Shown piece after piece: positions 15,924 through 23,345 of a stretch of DNA of 35,443 bases. The notes below the pieces were generated by a model. It did no database searches. It worked only from the letters and a program-made list of their open reading frames with translations, and was not told where the DNA came from. The stretch lies in NCBI GenBank assembly GCA_016213435.1, contig JACRAL010000120.1, positions 1 through 35,443 of the forward strand, written 5' to 3'. A program made the translations under genes and the position numbers. This DNA comes from Bacteroidota bacterium. GTDB taxonomy: Bacteria > Bacteroidota > Bacteroidia > Palsa-948. Position 1 is the stretch's first letter. Each line of letters starts with the position of its first letter.

Positions 15924-17885
15924 TTATTTATTAATAATTATTTTTTTGTTTGTTGTTCCATTTTCAGAATTTATTTCTATAAAGTAGATTCCGTTTGTTT
16001 CTTTTCTTAAATCAACCTGCAATGAATTGGAAAGCATTTCAGAGTGAAAAATTTCTTCGCCTAAAACATTTTCAATTTTTAAATTAATATTTTTATCTGA
16101 AAGAAAAGATGAAATTGTAAAAATGCCGTTTGATGGATTTGGAAAAACTGAAATACTGTTTGAAGAAATAATATTTACAATATTCGTGGGACTACACGGA
16201 CCAACTCCTACAGCACACCAAGCATCCTTCACACTTTTTACTTCTGGAGAAAGTATACCAAACGCTATTGCTGCTGCCTGTATACTGCCATTCATAGCAT
16301 CCGAATAATTGGATGAGTCAGTAAGCATAAATGTAACATTTGAATATGCAATTAGCAAAGCAATATCTATTCCTATTCCATTTACGCTGTAGGAATCTCC
16401 ATTATCGTTTACACCACTGCCACCTTGAGATAAAAGATAAAACCAGTAATTCTGAACGCCACTATTTATATGAACATCACCACCGCCATTCCAATATTGT
16501 CCTCCGTATGTATTTGGTTGCCTTCCATCATAGTTTCCACAACTTCCTGAAATTATTAATCCTGCTTTCGGATTACTCATTGAACGAAAATAATTATGAT
16601 TAGTACATGCAGATGATATAACAATATTCTCACCCATAGTCCAGTTAGCATTTACTCCAAGTGCAAAAAATTCTATGCCGGTACCAAAAATATCGCTGAA
16701 TGATTCGTCTAATGCTCCTGATTCTCCCTGATAAGTTAAATTCGCAGTATATTCAGTAAAAGCATGTGTTAATTCATGACCAGCAACATCCAAACCTACA
16801 ACAGCATTCATTAAAACACCATCGCCATCGCCATATGCCATTAGTGTATCATATGGATCCCAATGAGCATTATTAAAACTATTACCATAATGAACAAGGT
16901 TTACAATATCATGTCCGTTATCATCAAAACTGTTTCGCTGATAATTTGAATAATAAAAGTCATATGCTTTTTCTACTCCCCAATGAACTTGATTTGCTAC
17001 TGGATCAGAGGTAAAACTTGTTGTTGCATTTGGAAAATCTGTCATACTGCCCCAATTGGGAGTAGTATCGTTATTCAAGTTTCTTGTAAGTATTGTTTGT
17101 GAATTAGTTGGTCCGCGAGTTCCATATTCTTCCAAATAATACTTCCCATCAGTCGGATAATAAAAACAAGTAATTGCTTTTGTTCCATTATATAATGTAG
17201 TAGAGGAACCCGTAACATCCCCCTCTTTTATTATGCTTATTTTATTTACTAAATGCCCATCATTTGCATCTATAAAAACTGTCCATGCTTTTCTTAAGCT
17301 TACACCTGCAATATTAAACTTCCAACACAATTTAAAAATTCCATTTTCAGGAGCAATTGATAACACCGGTTTAGGATAATAGGTTGCATTTGGTTTTTTT
17401 GTTTTTCTCTTTAGTGAATTTTCACAAGCGGTATCTTGCCAGCGATACTTTTCTAATCCGCAGTATTTCATCGCATTTGTTATTGCCTCATCTTTTGTAA
17501 TACTTGGGGTTGTATCAAGTGAAAGAGTAGAATAAAATTTTCCGTTTGCGTACGTTGCTTTTCCATCCTTTTCATGTATTATATATTGTGCGCCAACAAT
17601 ATTAATGTCTTTATACTTTTGGGCATATTTATAATGACTACTCCCGTATTTATCCTTAGTAGTTTTTATTAATTCCAATTTATCATCGGCTTGAAATTTA
17701 AATTCATCTTTCATTTCAGTTATAAAGTTTTCGTGATTCACATTTGAATTTGGAGAAAACTCAATAGATGTCGGTACTCCTGAAAAGTTTTTCTTTTTGA
17801 TTTGATAAGTTTCATTTGTGTTTTGTGCATTTGATATTTCAAATGCACAAACCGCAAGAAAAGTGATGAGTAGTTTTGTTTTCAT
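15924..17885 (-). CDS. Secreted M4 (thermolysin-like) zinc metallopeptidase with T9SS sorting domain
   Basis: 653 residues with every element expected of an exported thermolysin relative. A signal peptide (residues 1-20, ending S-N-A-Q-N) is followed by an FTP/PepSY propeptide (~25-220). The peptidase domain has H-E-L-T-H at 370-374, third zinc ligand Glu394 in G-A-L-D-E-S-F-S-D (Asp where Asn is common), and the later V-H-I-N-S-G-V-Q-N catalytic-His block. The last ~75 residues form a type A T9SS sorting domain: V-F-P-N-P-S-N-G, then the beta strands and K-K-I-I-I-N-K. It should cross the outer membrane by T9SS and digest protein outside the cell. It is the first gene of a four-gene minus-strand run. 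Confidence 0.95.
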   Translation of the reverse strand: MKTKLLITFLAVCAFEISNAQNTNETYQIKKKNFSGVPTSIEFSPNSNVNHENFITEMKDEFKFQADDKLELIKTTKDKYGSSHYKYAQKYKDINIVGAQYIIHEKDGKATYANGKFYSTLSLDTTPSITKDEAITNAMKYCGLEKYRWQDTACENSLKRKTKKPNATYYPKPVLSIAPENGIFKLCWKFNIAGVSLRKAWTVFIDANDGHLVNKISIIKEGDVTGSSTTLYNGTKAITCFYYPTDGKYYLEEYGTRGPTNSQTILTRNLNNDTTPNWGSMTDFPNATTSFTSDPVANQVHWGVEKAYDFYYSNYQRNSFDDNGHDIVNLVHYGNSFNNAHWDPYDTLMAYGDGDGVLMNAVVGLDVAGHELTHAFTEYTANLTYQGESGALDESFSDIFGTGIEFFALGVNANWTMGENIVISSACTNHNYFRSMSNPKAGLIISGSCGNYDGRQPNTYGGQYWNGGGDVHINSGVQNYWFYLLSQGGSGVNDNGDSYSVNGIGIDIALLIAYSNVTFMLTDSSNYSDAMNGSIQAAAIAFGILSPEVKSVKDAWCAVGVGPCSPTNIVNIISSNSISVFPNPSNGIFTISSFLSDKNINLKIENVLGEEIFHSEMLSNSLQVDLRKETNGIYFIEINSENGTTNKKIIINK

Positions 17886-17920
17886 TGTATGCTTTATTCT
17901 TTGATTTTATAAAAAACAAA

Positions 17921-17949
17921 ACGCCCGCAACAAATAAATGTGCGGGCGT
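17921..17949. terminator. Orphan terminator-like hairpin in a divergent gap
   Basis: ACGCCCGCA (17921-17929) pairs perfectly with TGCGGGCGT (17941-17949) around an 11-nt loop. Minus-strand reading gives a T-rich tail (TTTTGTTTTTT), plus-strand reading a weaker one. No gene ends here: the peptidase gene starts 36 bp to the left and mnmG starts to the right. It could be a leader attenuator for the peptidase gene or the end of an unannotated transcript. Confidence 0.55.
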
Positions 17950-17990
17950 AAATTTATTTTTAGCAATACGTTTATCTACGAGCGAAAAAT

Positions 17991-18007
17991 GGGGGGGGGG
18001 GGGGGGG
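17991..18007 (+). repeat. Homopolymer of 17 G
   Basis: Seventeen consecutive G between the divergent peptidase and mnmG genes, in otherwise A/T-rich DNA. The true length is uncertain because such runs are easily misread. No frame crosses it. Confidence 0.8.
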
Positions 18008-18121
18008 TAAAAAAGGAATTGTCTGAGATGATTTAACTAATGCGTTGTATGGTGTTGTGGAGAGCATTTTAAAATGGGAGTGTACAAATGTAAATAATAT
18101 TTCAGATTACGAGGTACTAAT

Positions 18122-18149
18122 TTGCGAATACAATTTCGGCTTATCTTCG
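18122..18149 (+). promoter_or_regulatory. Possible mnmG promoter
   Basis: TTG at 18122-18124, a 17-bp spacer and TATCTTCG at 18142-18149 (one mismatch to TAnnTTTG). The leader to ATG 18162 would be very short, under 10 nt. Confidence 0.35.
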
Positions 18150-18161
18150 CGCCTCTTTTAT

Positions 18162-20147
18162 ATGAAACAAGAATACGATGTAATAGTAGTTGGTGCGGGC
18201 CACGCAGGTTGTGAAGCAGCAGCAGCAGCAGCAAACATGGGCTCCAAGGTTTTGCTCATCACCATGGACATGACCAAGATCGCCCAGATGAGCTGTAATC
18301 CCGCCATGGGAGGAATAGCCAAAGGACAAATCGTTCGCGAGATAGATGCGCTCGGTGGATATTCTGGGATTGTTTCGGATAGAACAACCATTCAGTTTCG
18401 TATGTTGAATCGAAGCAAAGGTCCTGCAATGTGGAGTCCGCGTTCACAAAATGATCGAACCATGTTTACCAATGAGTGGAGAAAAATGCTGGAGCAGACT
18501 CCCAATGTTGATTTTTGGCAGGATATGGTTCGCGAACTTATCATTTCCCCCCTCTCCTTTGGAGAGGGGTTGGGGGTGAGGCAGGGTGAGGTTACAGGAG
18601 TTATAACCGGAATGGGAATGGAATTTTCTGCAAAGTCAGTCATCCTCACCAACGGAACTTTCCTTAACGGCATTATTCACATTGGAGAAAAACAATTTGG
18701 CGGTGGAAGAGTTGGAGAGGCATCGTCAGAAGGAATAACAGAACAATTAGTTTCTCTTGGCTTTCAATCGGGCAGAATGAAAACCGGCACTCCTCCACGC
18801 GTGGATGGTCGTACACTTGATTATTCCAAAATGGAGCTTCAGCCAGGAGATGAGCAGCCAAGTAAGTTTTCTTATTTAGATGGAACTTCACCCTTCCACC
18901 AAGCCCCACCCCAGCCCTCCCTAATGGGGAGGGAGCAAACAAGGCAAGTCCTTCCCAATGGGAAGGATTTAGGATGGGCTGGAAAGGTGCAGATACCTTG
19001 TTACCTTACACATACTAATGCCGAAGTCCATGATATTCTGAAAACAGGTTTTGATAAATCTCCCATGTATGCGGGAAGAATTCAAGGACTCGGCCCGCGC
19101 TATTGTCCGAGTATTGAAGATAAGATCACACGCTTTGCGGATAAAGAACGCCATCTTATTTTCGTGGAGCCCGAAGGATGGGACACAGTCGAAATTTATG
19201 TGAACGGATTTTCAACTTCACTTCCTGAAGATGTGCAGATGAAAGCGCTGAGAAAAATGTCCGGTTTTGAGAATTGCAAAATGTTTCGTCCCGGCTATGC
19301 CATTGAATACGATTACTTCCCTCCTACTCAGCTAAATCTAACGCTTGAAACAAATCGCATTCAGAATTTATATTTCGCAGGACAAATAAACGGTACAACC
19401 GGGTATGAAGAAGCAGCTTGCCAGGGATTAATGGCAGGAATAAACGCGCACTTAAAAATAAATCATAAAGAGCCATTCATTCTTACGCGCTCGGAAGCAT
19501 ACATCGGAGTTCTAATAGATGATCTTGTAACAAAAGGAACGGATGAGCCTTATCGTATGTTTACTTCGCGTGCTGAGTACAGAATTTTATTGCGACAAGA
19601 TAATGCAGATGTTCGTCTCACGCCAAAATCATACGAGATGGGTTTGGCAAGCAAGGAGCGTTATGAAAGAGTAAAACAAAAAAATTCAGAAGCCGGAAAG
19701 ATCATGAAGTTCTTTAAGGATGAGAGTATTTCTCCTGAAGAAATAAATCCATTTCTCGAAAGCATCGGCTCCGCCCCTATTTCACAAAAAGTAAGAATGT
19801 TCGGAGTGCTTGCCCGTCCGGGAGTTTCATTGAATGATTTTGTTCGTCATAGCTCTTTAGTTAAAAACCTGGCAGAAAATTTTCATCCTGAAAGTTTAGA
19901 GCAGGCAGAAATATTAATGAAGTATGAAGGATACATCAGTAAAGAATATGAGATGGCTGAAAAAATTCAGCGCCTCGAAGAAATAAAACTCCACGAAGAT
20001 TTTGATTATCATCGTCTCACTTCTCTTTCTTCAGAGGCAAGAGAAAAACTTTCTAAGATTCGTCCTAATACAATTGGGCAAGCATCGCGTATTTCTGGAG
20101 TTAATCCATCAGATGTTTCGATACTGCTGGTTTATTTGGGAAGATGA
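18162..20147 (+). CDS. mnmG: tRNA uridine-5-carboxymethylaminomethyl modification enzyme MnmG
   Basis: MnmG (GidA), with MnmE, installs the (carboxymethyl)aminomethyl group on wobble U34 of several tRNAs using FAD. The start of the 661-residue protein is V-I-V-V-G-A-G-H-A-G-C-E, the FAD-binding loop. C-N-P-A-M-G-G-I-A-K-G, P-R-Y-C-P-S-I-E-D-K and the C-terminal tRNA-binding region ending S-I-L-L-V-Y-L-G-R are intact. The frame opens at 18045, but ATG 18162 matches the family start. Relatives have about 620-625 residues; the surplus is two in-frame repeat insertions, S-P-L-S-F-G-E-G-L-G-V-R-Q (129-141) and about 34 residues after D-G-T (243-277). Both look like mini-repeat DNA translated by chance. 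The proposed parS sites lie 2.6 kb past its start. Confidence 0.95.
   Translation: MKQEYDVIVVGAGHAGCEAAAAAANMGSKVLLITMDMTKIAQMSCNPAMGGIAKGQIVREIDALGGYSGIVSDRTTIQFRMLNRSKGPAMWSPRSQNDRTMFTNEWRKMLEQTPNVDFWQDMVRELIISPLSFGEGLGVRQGEVTGVITGMGMEFSAKSVILTNGTFLNGIIHIGEKQFGGGRVGEASSEGITEQLVSLGFQSGRMKTGTPPRVDGRTLDYSKMELQPGDEQPSKFSYLDGTSPFHQAPPQPSLMGREQTRQVLPNGKDLGWAGKVQIPCYLTHTNAEVHDILKTGFDKSPMYAGRIQGLGPRYCPSIEDKITRFADKERHLIFVEPEGWDTVEIYVNGFSTSLPEDVQMKALRKMSGFENCKMFRPGYAIEYDYFPPTQLNLTLETNRIQNLYFAGQINGTTGYEEAACQGLMAGINAHLKINHKEPFILTRSEAYIGVLIDDLVTKGTDEPYRMFTSRAEYRILLRQDNADVRLTPKSYEMGLASKERYERVKQKNSEAGKIMKFFKDESISPEEINPFLESIGSAPISQKVRMFGVLARPGVSLNDFVRHSSLVKNLAENFHPESLEQAEILMKYEGYISKEYEMAEKIQRLEEIKLHEDFDYHRLTSLSSEAREKLSKIRPNTIGQASRISGVNPSDVSILLVYLGR
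18546..18584 (+). repeat. Mini-repeat insertion 1 in mnmG
   Basis: CCCCTCTCCTTTGGAGAGGGG is a 21-bp palindrome (18549-18569) followed by TTGGGGGTGAGG. This is the same hairpin-plus-GGG-TGGGG tail layout as the copies at 18949 and 30997. It adds 13 codons and keeps the frame. Confidence 0.8.
18888..18992. repeat. Mini-repeat insertion 2 in mnmG, two copies in opposite orientation
   Basis: The first copy reads on the minus strand: hairpin CCCTCCCTAATGGGGAGGG (18915-18933) with its GGGGTGGGG tail to the left. The second reads on the plus strand: TCCTTCCCAATGGGAAGGA (18949-18967) then TTTAGGATGGGCTGG. Together they add about 34 residues between F-S-Y-L-D and Q-I-P-C-Y-L-T-H, in frame. Confidence 0.8.
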
Positions 20148-20382
20148 TTTCACCTCAGTCATTTCCGAAGAAGATGGAGTTAACAGATAAATCCCTGAGA
20201 AGAACTTTTTCGAAAAAAATATCGATTTGGTTTGGAGTGCTTTAATGCAACAAGAAATCAACGATTACACTTTAAATTATTCTAAAATAGAGTATCATTT
20301 TATGATTTAAACAATAAGTGTGAAGCGATTCACATGTATTGCAAATTAATTTCACACAAAGAGTTTTTATTGATATAATTTT

Positions 20383-20390
20383 TACATTTG
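20383..20390 (+). promoter_or_regulatory. Possible -7 element of the XRE gene
   Basis: TACATTTG, an exact TAnnTTTG, 17 bp before ATG 20408. No TTG was found at 17-23 bp upstream. Confidence 0.35.
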
Positions 20391-20407
20391 CATCGTTAAA
20401 GAAAATT

Positions 20408-20764
20408 ATGTCAGTACAAATTGGAAACATCATAAAAAAAGTAATGGAGGACAAGCGCGTCTCGCCTTCCGAACTTGCTTCCCGTCTTGGTGTTCATCCT
20501 GGAAGCATCAGCAGGATTTTTAATTACAAACACATGCATTCTTCATTGCTTCAAAAAATTTCTCAGGCTCTTGGACATGACTTTTTTAAATACTTTACCC
20601 AAGACATTAGAGTAGAGAGATCGGAAGTTGAAAAGCAAATGGAGGAAATGAAAAAGCAAATGGAACTATTGCGAAAAGAAAATGGTTATTTAAAGCAAAT
20701 AAATGAACTATTAACATTGAAATCAGGTGGAATTCCTTCAGGGCAATCCTCTCAGGAAGGCTAG
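20408..20764 (+). CDS. XRE-family helix-turn-helix protein with C-terminal coiled coil
   Basis: 118 residues from ATG 20408 (the frame is open from 20339, but this start places the HTH at the usual distance). Residues ~8-65 are a Cro/CI helix-turn-helix: S-P-S-E-L-A-S-R-L-G-V-H-P-G-S-I-S-R-I-F. Residues ~72-105 form a Glu/Lys-rich coiled coil (V-E-K-Q-M-E-E-M-K-K-Q-M-E-L-L), which suggests a dimer. A TAnnTTTG match (TACATTTG, 20383-20390) precedes it. Its stop codon TAG overlaps the first base of a parS-core palindrome. The regulated genes are unknown; the methyltransferase-DUF4271-hemD genes follow in the same direction. Confidence 0.85.
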   Translation: MSVQIGNIIKKVMEDKRVSPSELASRLGVHPGSISRIFNYKHMHSSLLQKISQALGHDFFKYFTQDIRVERSEVEKQMEEMKKQMELLRKENGYLKQINELLTLKSGGIPSGQSSQEG

Positions 20765-20778
20765 TTTCACGTGAAACA
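20763..20778. promoter_or_regulatory. parS: parS-like centromere site 1
   Basis: The perfect 14-bp palindrome GTTTCACGTGAAAC (20764-20777) is the core of the near-universal bacterial parS site bound by ParB. The flanks are A and A (consensus T and A). It begins at the last base of the XRE stop codon. Confidence 0.8.
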
Positions 20779-20865
20779 AGCAATATGAAGAGGGATAGGA
20801 ATAGATAATATAAAGATCAAAGAAAAACTATAGAATAGAATGGATGAAATCAAAAGGTAATTAAT

Positions 20866-21786
20866 ATGGAAACATTAAAAAATTGTCCGGTCTGTAATCA
20901 CGATAAATTGAATCCGTTTTTATCCTGCATTGATTATACTGTTTCACGTGAAACTTTTAAAATTGTACAGTGTGCTTCTTGCGGATTTCGATTCACAAAC
21001 CCTCGTCCGGAGGAGAAAGAAATAGGGAAATATTATCAGGCAGAAGAATACATTTCTCATTCAGATACAAGAAAAGGATTAGTAAATAAGTTGTATCAGA
21101 TTGTAAGGAATCACACGATAAAAGAAAAAGTCAAATTAATAAATAGATTAATTCCCAACTCCCAACCCCAAGCTCCTAGTTTACTCGATATAGGTTGTGG
21201 CACTGGAGAATTTCTTAATGCATGTAAAAAAGATGGTTGGGAAATAACAGGAATAGAGCCTTCGGAGATCGCCAGAAAAAATGCAGAAAATAAATATGGT
21301 ATTACTCCCTTTGTTCCAGAGAGGTTGTTTGAGATAAGCGAAAAAAAGCTTAATGTGATAACTTTATGGCATGTTCTGGAACATGTTTACCAATTGGATA
21401 AAACTATAGAACAGATCAGCAGAATATTAGCCGATGATGGAATTTTAATTGTTGCACTTCCTAATTGCGATTCTTTTGATGCAAGAAAGTATAAAGAATG
21501 TTGGGCTGCATGGGATCTACCGAGGCATATTTTTCATTTTACAAAAAAGGATATAGAAACTTTATTTAAAAAATATAATTTCAGGATAATAGAGGTTCTT
21601 CCGATGAAATTTGATTCCTATTATGTTTCCCTGTTAAGTGAAAAATATAAAAATGCTCGTCTGCCGAATGCTCAGGGAAGCTATAATTTGCTTTCAGGAT
21701 TTTGGAATGGATTTAAATCAAATTTATTAGCAGGAAAAAATGAAAATGGATTTTCAAGTCAGATATATATCTTAAAGCAAAACTAA
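20866..21786 (+). CDS. Class I SAM-dependent methyltransferase with N-terminal Cys4 zinc motif
   Basis: 306 residues. A C-x-x-C pair at Cys7/Cys10 and another at Cys36/Cys39 (C-A-S-C-G-F-R-F-T-N-P-R-P) make a small zinc ribbon common to methyltransferases that act on glycans or cell-surface metabolites in Bacteroidota. Motif I is L-L-D-I-G-C-G-T-G-E-F near 106-116. I-T-L-W-H-V-L-E-H-V and L-P-N-C-D-S-F-D follow, as in Methyltransf_11/23 proteins. The substrate cannot be told. Codons 26-30 (V-S-R-E-T) are written as GTTTCACGTGAAAC, a parS core. DUF4271 follows within 20 bp, so the genes are probably co-transcribed. Confidence 0.88.
   Translation: METLKNCPVCNHDKLNPFLSCIDYTVSRETFKIVQCASCGFRFTNPRPEEKEIGKYYQAEEYISHSDTRKGLVNKLYQIVRNHTIKEKVKLINRLIPNSQPQAPSLLDIGCGTGEFLNACKKDGWEITGIEPSEIARKNAENKYGITPFVPERLFEISEKKLNVITLWHVLEHVYQLDKTIEQISRILADDGILIVALPNCDSFDARKYKECWAAWDLPRHIFHFTKKDIETLFKKYNFRIIEVLPMKFDSYYVSLLSEKYKNARLPNAQGSYNLLSGFWNGFKSNLLAGKNENGFSSQIYILKQN
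20940..20955. promoter_or_regulatory. parS: parS-like centromere site 2 (inside methyltransferase gene)
   Basis: A second perfect GTTTCACGTGAAAC at 20941-20954, flanked by T and T (15 of 16 to TGTTTCACGTGAAACA). It lies 177 bp from site 1 and is used as codons for Val26-Ser-Arg-Glu-Thr30. Confidence 0.8.
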
Positions 21787-21803
21787 ATCATTTGAAAATC
21801 AGT

Positions 21804-22499
21804 ATGTTAATGATCCTCTCGCAAAATATTATAGAGAGTAAATACCATTATCAACCGAGTTGGGTCATGGTACTTATTGTTTTATCGGTAATGATATTAG
21901 GATATCTGTTTTCTGCATACAACACAAGATTTAACGCGTTTATAAAAACATCTTTTTCGAGTAGATTTGTAAATCAATTATCTCAAGAGGAGTATTCGCT
22001 TTCTCATCCTACATCAATTTTTTTATCAGTCAATTTTTTAATTACTGCTTCGCTGTTTATTTTGCAGGCAATTTCTATAAAAAAAATACTCTTGTCTTTT
22101 ATAGATTTTTCTTTTCTTTCTTATCTCTTGATTGTTTGTTTTCTATTTGTGATATACCTGATAAAAGTTTTATTTCTGAAAGTTATAGGATTTATTTTTG
22201 ACAAATCAGTAGCGGTTAAGGAGTATATATTTTTAATTTTTTTAATAAATCAACTCATCGGAATTGGCTTGATTCCGCTAATAATTTTTATAGCTTATGG
22301 AGAGCAATCCTTAATAAATAGTTGTGTACACATAGGATTTTGTTTTTTTATTTTAGCATTTATTATTAGCATAGGCAAGGGAGTAATAACAGCTTTTTCA
22401 GGAAGAGAAATATCCGGATTCTATTTATTTTTATACCTTTGCCTCCTTGAAATTTTACCCTTATTGTTAGGAATAAAATTGTTTGAGAATTTTGCGTAA
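21804..22499 (+). CDS. DUF4271 integral membrane protein
   Basis: About 231 residues with around six membrane helices (near residues 18-36, 66-88, 95-117, 135-160, 170-190 and 205-225). The layout, the N-terminal Y-H-Y-Q-P-S-W region and the place directly before hemD match the Bacteroidota DUF4271 family, whose function is not established. A TTG at 21792 would add four residues; ATG 21804 is preferred, with ATG 21810 also possible. The 3' end is 28 bp from the hemD start chosen here. Confidence 0.8.
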   Translation: MLMILSQNIIESKYHYQPSWVMVLIVLSVMILGYLFSAYNTRFNAFIKTSFSSRFVNQLSQEEYSLSHPTSIFLSVNFLITASLFILQAISIKKILLSFIDFSFLSYLLIVCFLFVIYLIKVLFLKVIGFIFDKSVAVKEYIFLIFLINQLIGIGLIPLIIFIAYGEQSLINSCVHIGFCFFILAFIISIGKGVITAFSGREISGFYLFLYLCLLEILPLLLGIKLFENFA

Positions 22500-22527
22500 C
22501 GGTCGTAATTTTTCTGAAAGAACCCCA

Positions 22528-23280
22528 ATGAAAATAAAATCTGTCTTAGTCGCTCAGCCGAAGCCAGAATCTGAAAAATCTCCCTACCTCGATCTTTCCA
22601 AAAAATATAATCTTAAGATTGATTTCATGCCTTTTTTTCACATGGAAGGTATTTCAGCGAGAGAATTTCGTCAAGAAAGGATTATTCTTGCAGAATATAC
22701 AGGTGTTATCATCACCAGTCGTCATAGCATTGATCATTATTTTCGTTTGTGTCAGGAAATGAGATTTGAAGTTCCTGAAACAATGAAATATTTTTGTACT
22801 TCAGAAGCTATAGCGTACTATATTCAGAAATATATTCAATACAGAAAACGCAAGGTCTTTCATGGAAAACAAAATATTCACGATCTTTCAGTAATACTGA
22901 GAAAACACAGGAATGAAAAATTTCTATTACCTCACTCAAATGTTCATAACAAAGAAATAGATATTACGCTTGATAAGGAAACAATAGATTATAAAAAGGC
23001 ACTTTTCTATCGCGCAGTTCCAAGTGACCTTTCTCATATAAAATATTTGGATTATAATGTGTTGGTTTTTTTTAGTCCTGCAGATGTGAAATCTCTCACC
23101 AAAAATTTTCCTAAGTTCAGGCAAAGAGACACATTAATCGCTGCTTTTGGCAGTACTACTGCAAAAGCTGTTCAGAATGCAGGATTCAGATTAAATATTC
23201 AAGCTCCTACACCCGAATCTCCCTCTATGGCAATGGCACTTGAAAATTATATCCGTCAGGAGAAAAAAGGAAAGAAATAA
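22528..23280 (+). CDS. hemD: Uroporphyrinogen-III synthase (HemD family)
   Basis: 250 residues from ATG 22528; an overlapping longer frame from 22483 adds an unlikely basic leader. The protein has the two-lobed HemD pattern: V-L-V-A-Q-P-K-P-E at the start, V-I-I-T-S-R-H-S-I-D-H-Y in the first lobe, L-V-F-F-S-P-A-D-V-K-S-L in the second and I-A-A-F-G-S-T-T-A-K-A-V-Q-N-A-G near the end. It closes hydroxymethylbilane with inversion of ring D, giving uroporphyrinogen III for heme and other tetrapyrroles. Other heme genes are absent here. The DUF4271-hemD pairing is characteristic of Bacteroidota. Confidence 0.88.
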   Translation: MKIKSVLVAQPKPESEKSPYLDLSKKYNLKIDFMPFFHMEGISAREFRQERIILAEYTGVIITSRHSIDHYFRLCQEMRFEVPETMKYFCTSEAIAYYIQKYIQYRKRKVFHGKQNIHDLSVILRKHRNEKFLLPHSNVHNKEIDITLDKETIDYKKALFYRAVPSDLSHIKYLDYNVLVFFSPADVKSLTKNFPKFRQRDTLIAAFGSTTAKAVQNAGFRLNIQAPTPESPSMAMALENYIRQEKKGKK

Positions 23281-23345
23281 CCTTTTTTAGCTGTAACTTC
23301 CTTTTCTGTAAATTCGTCTTACTCACAAAATAGCGATACCCTTAA

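Noticed and set aside
17921-17949. Riboswitch upstream of the M4 peptidase
   Set aside because: Only a single simple hairpin is visible, with none of the conserved multi-helix patterns of known riboswitches.
18045-18161. N-terminal extension of MnmG from 18045
   Set aside because: The extra 39 codons start with a non-ATG codon, are not family-like and overlap the promoter-like sequence; ATG 18162 gives the usual start before the FAD loop.
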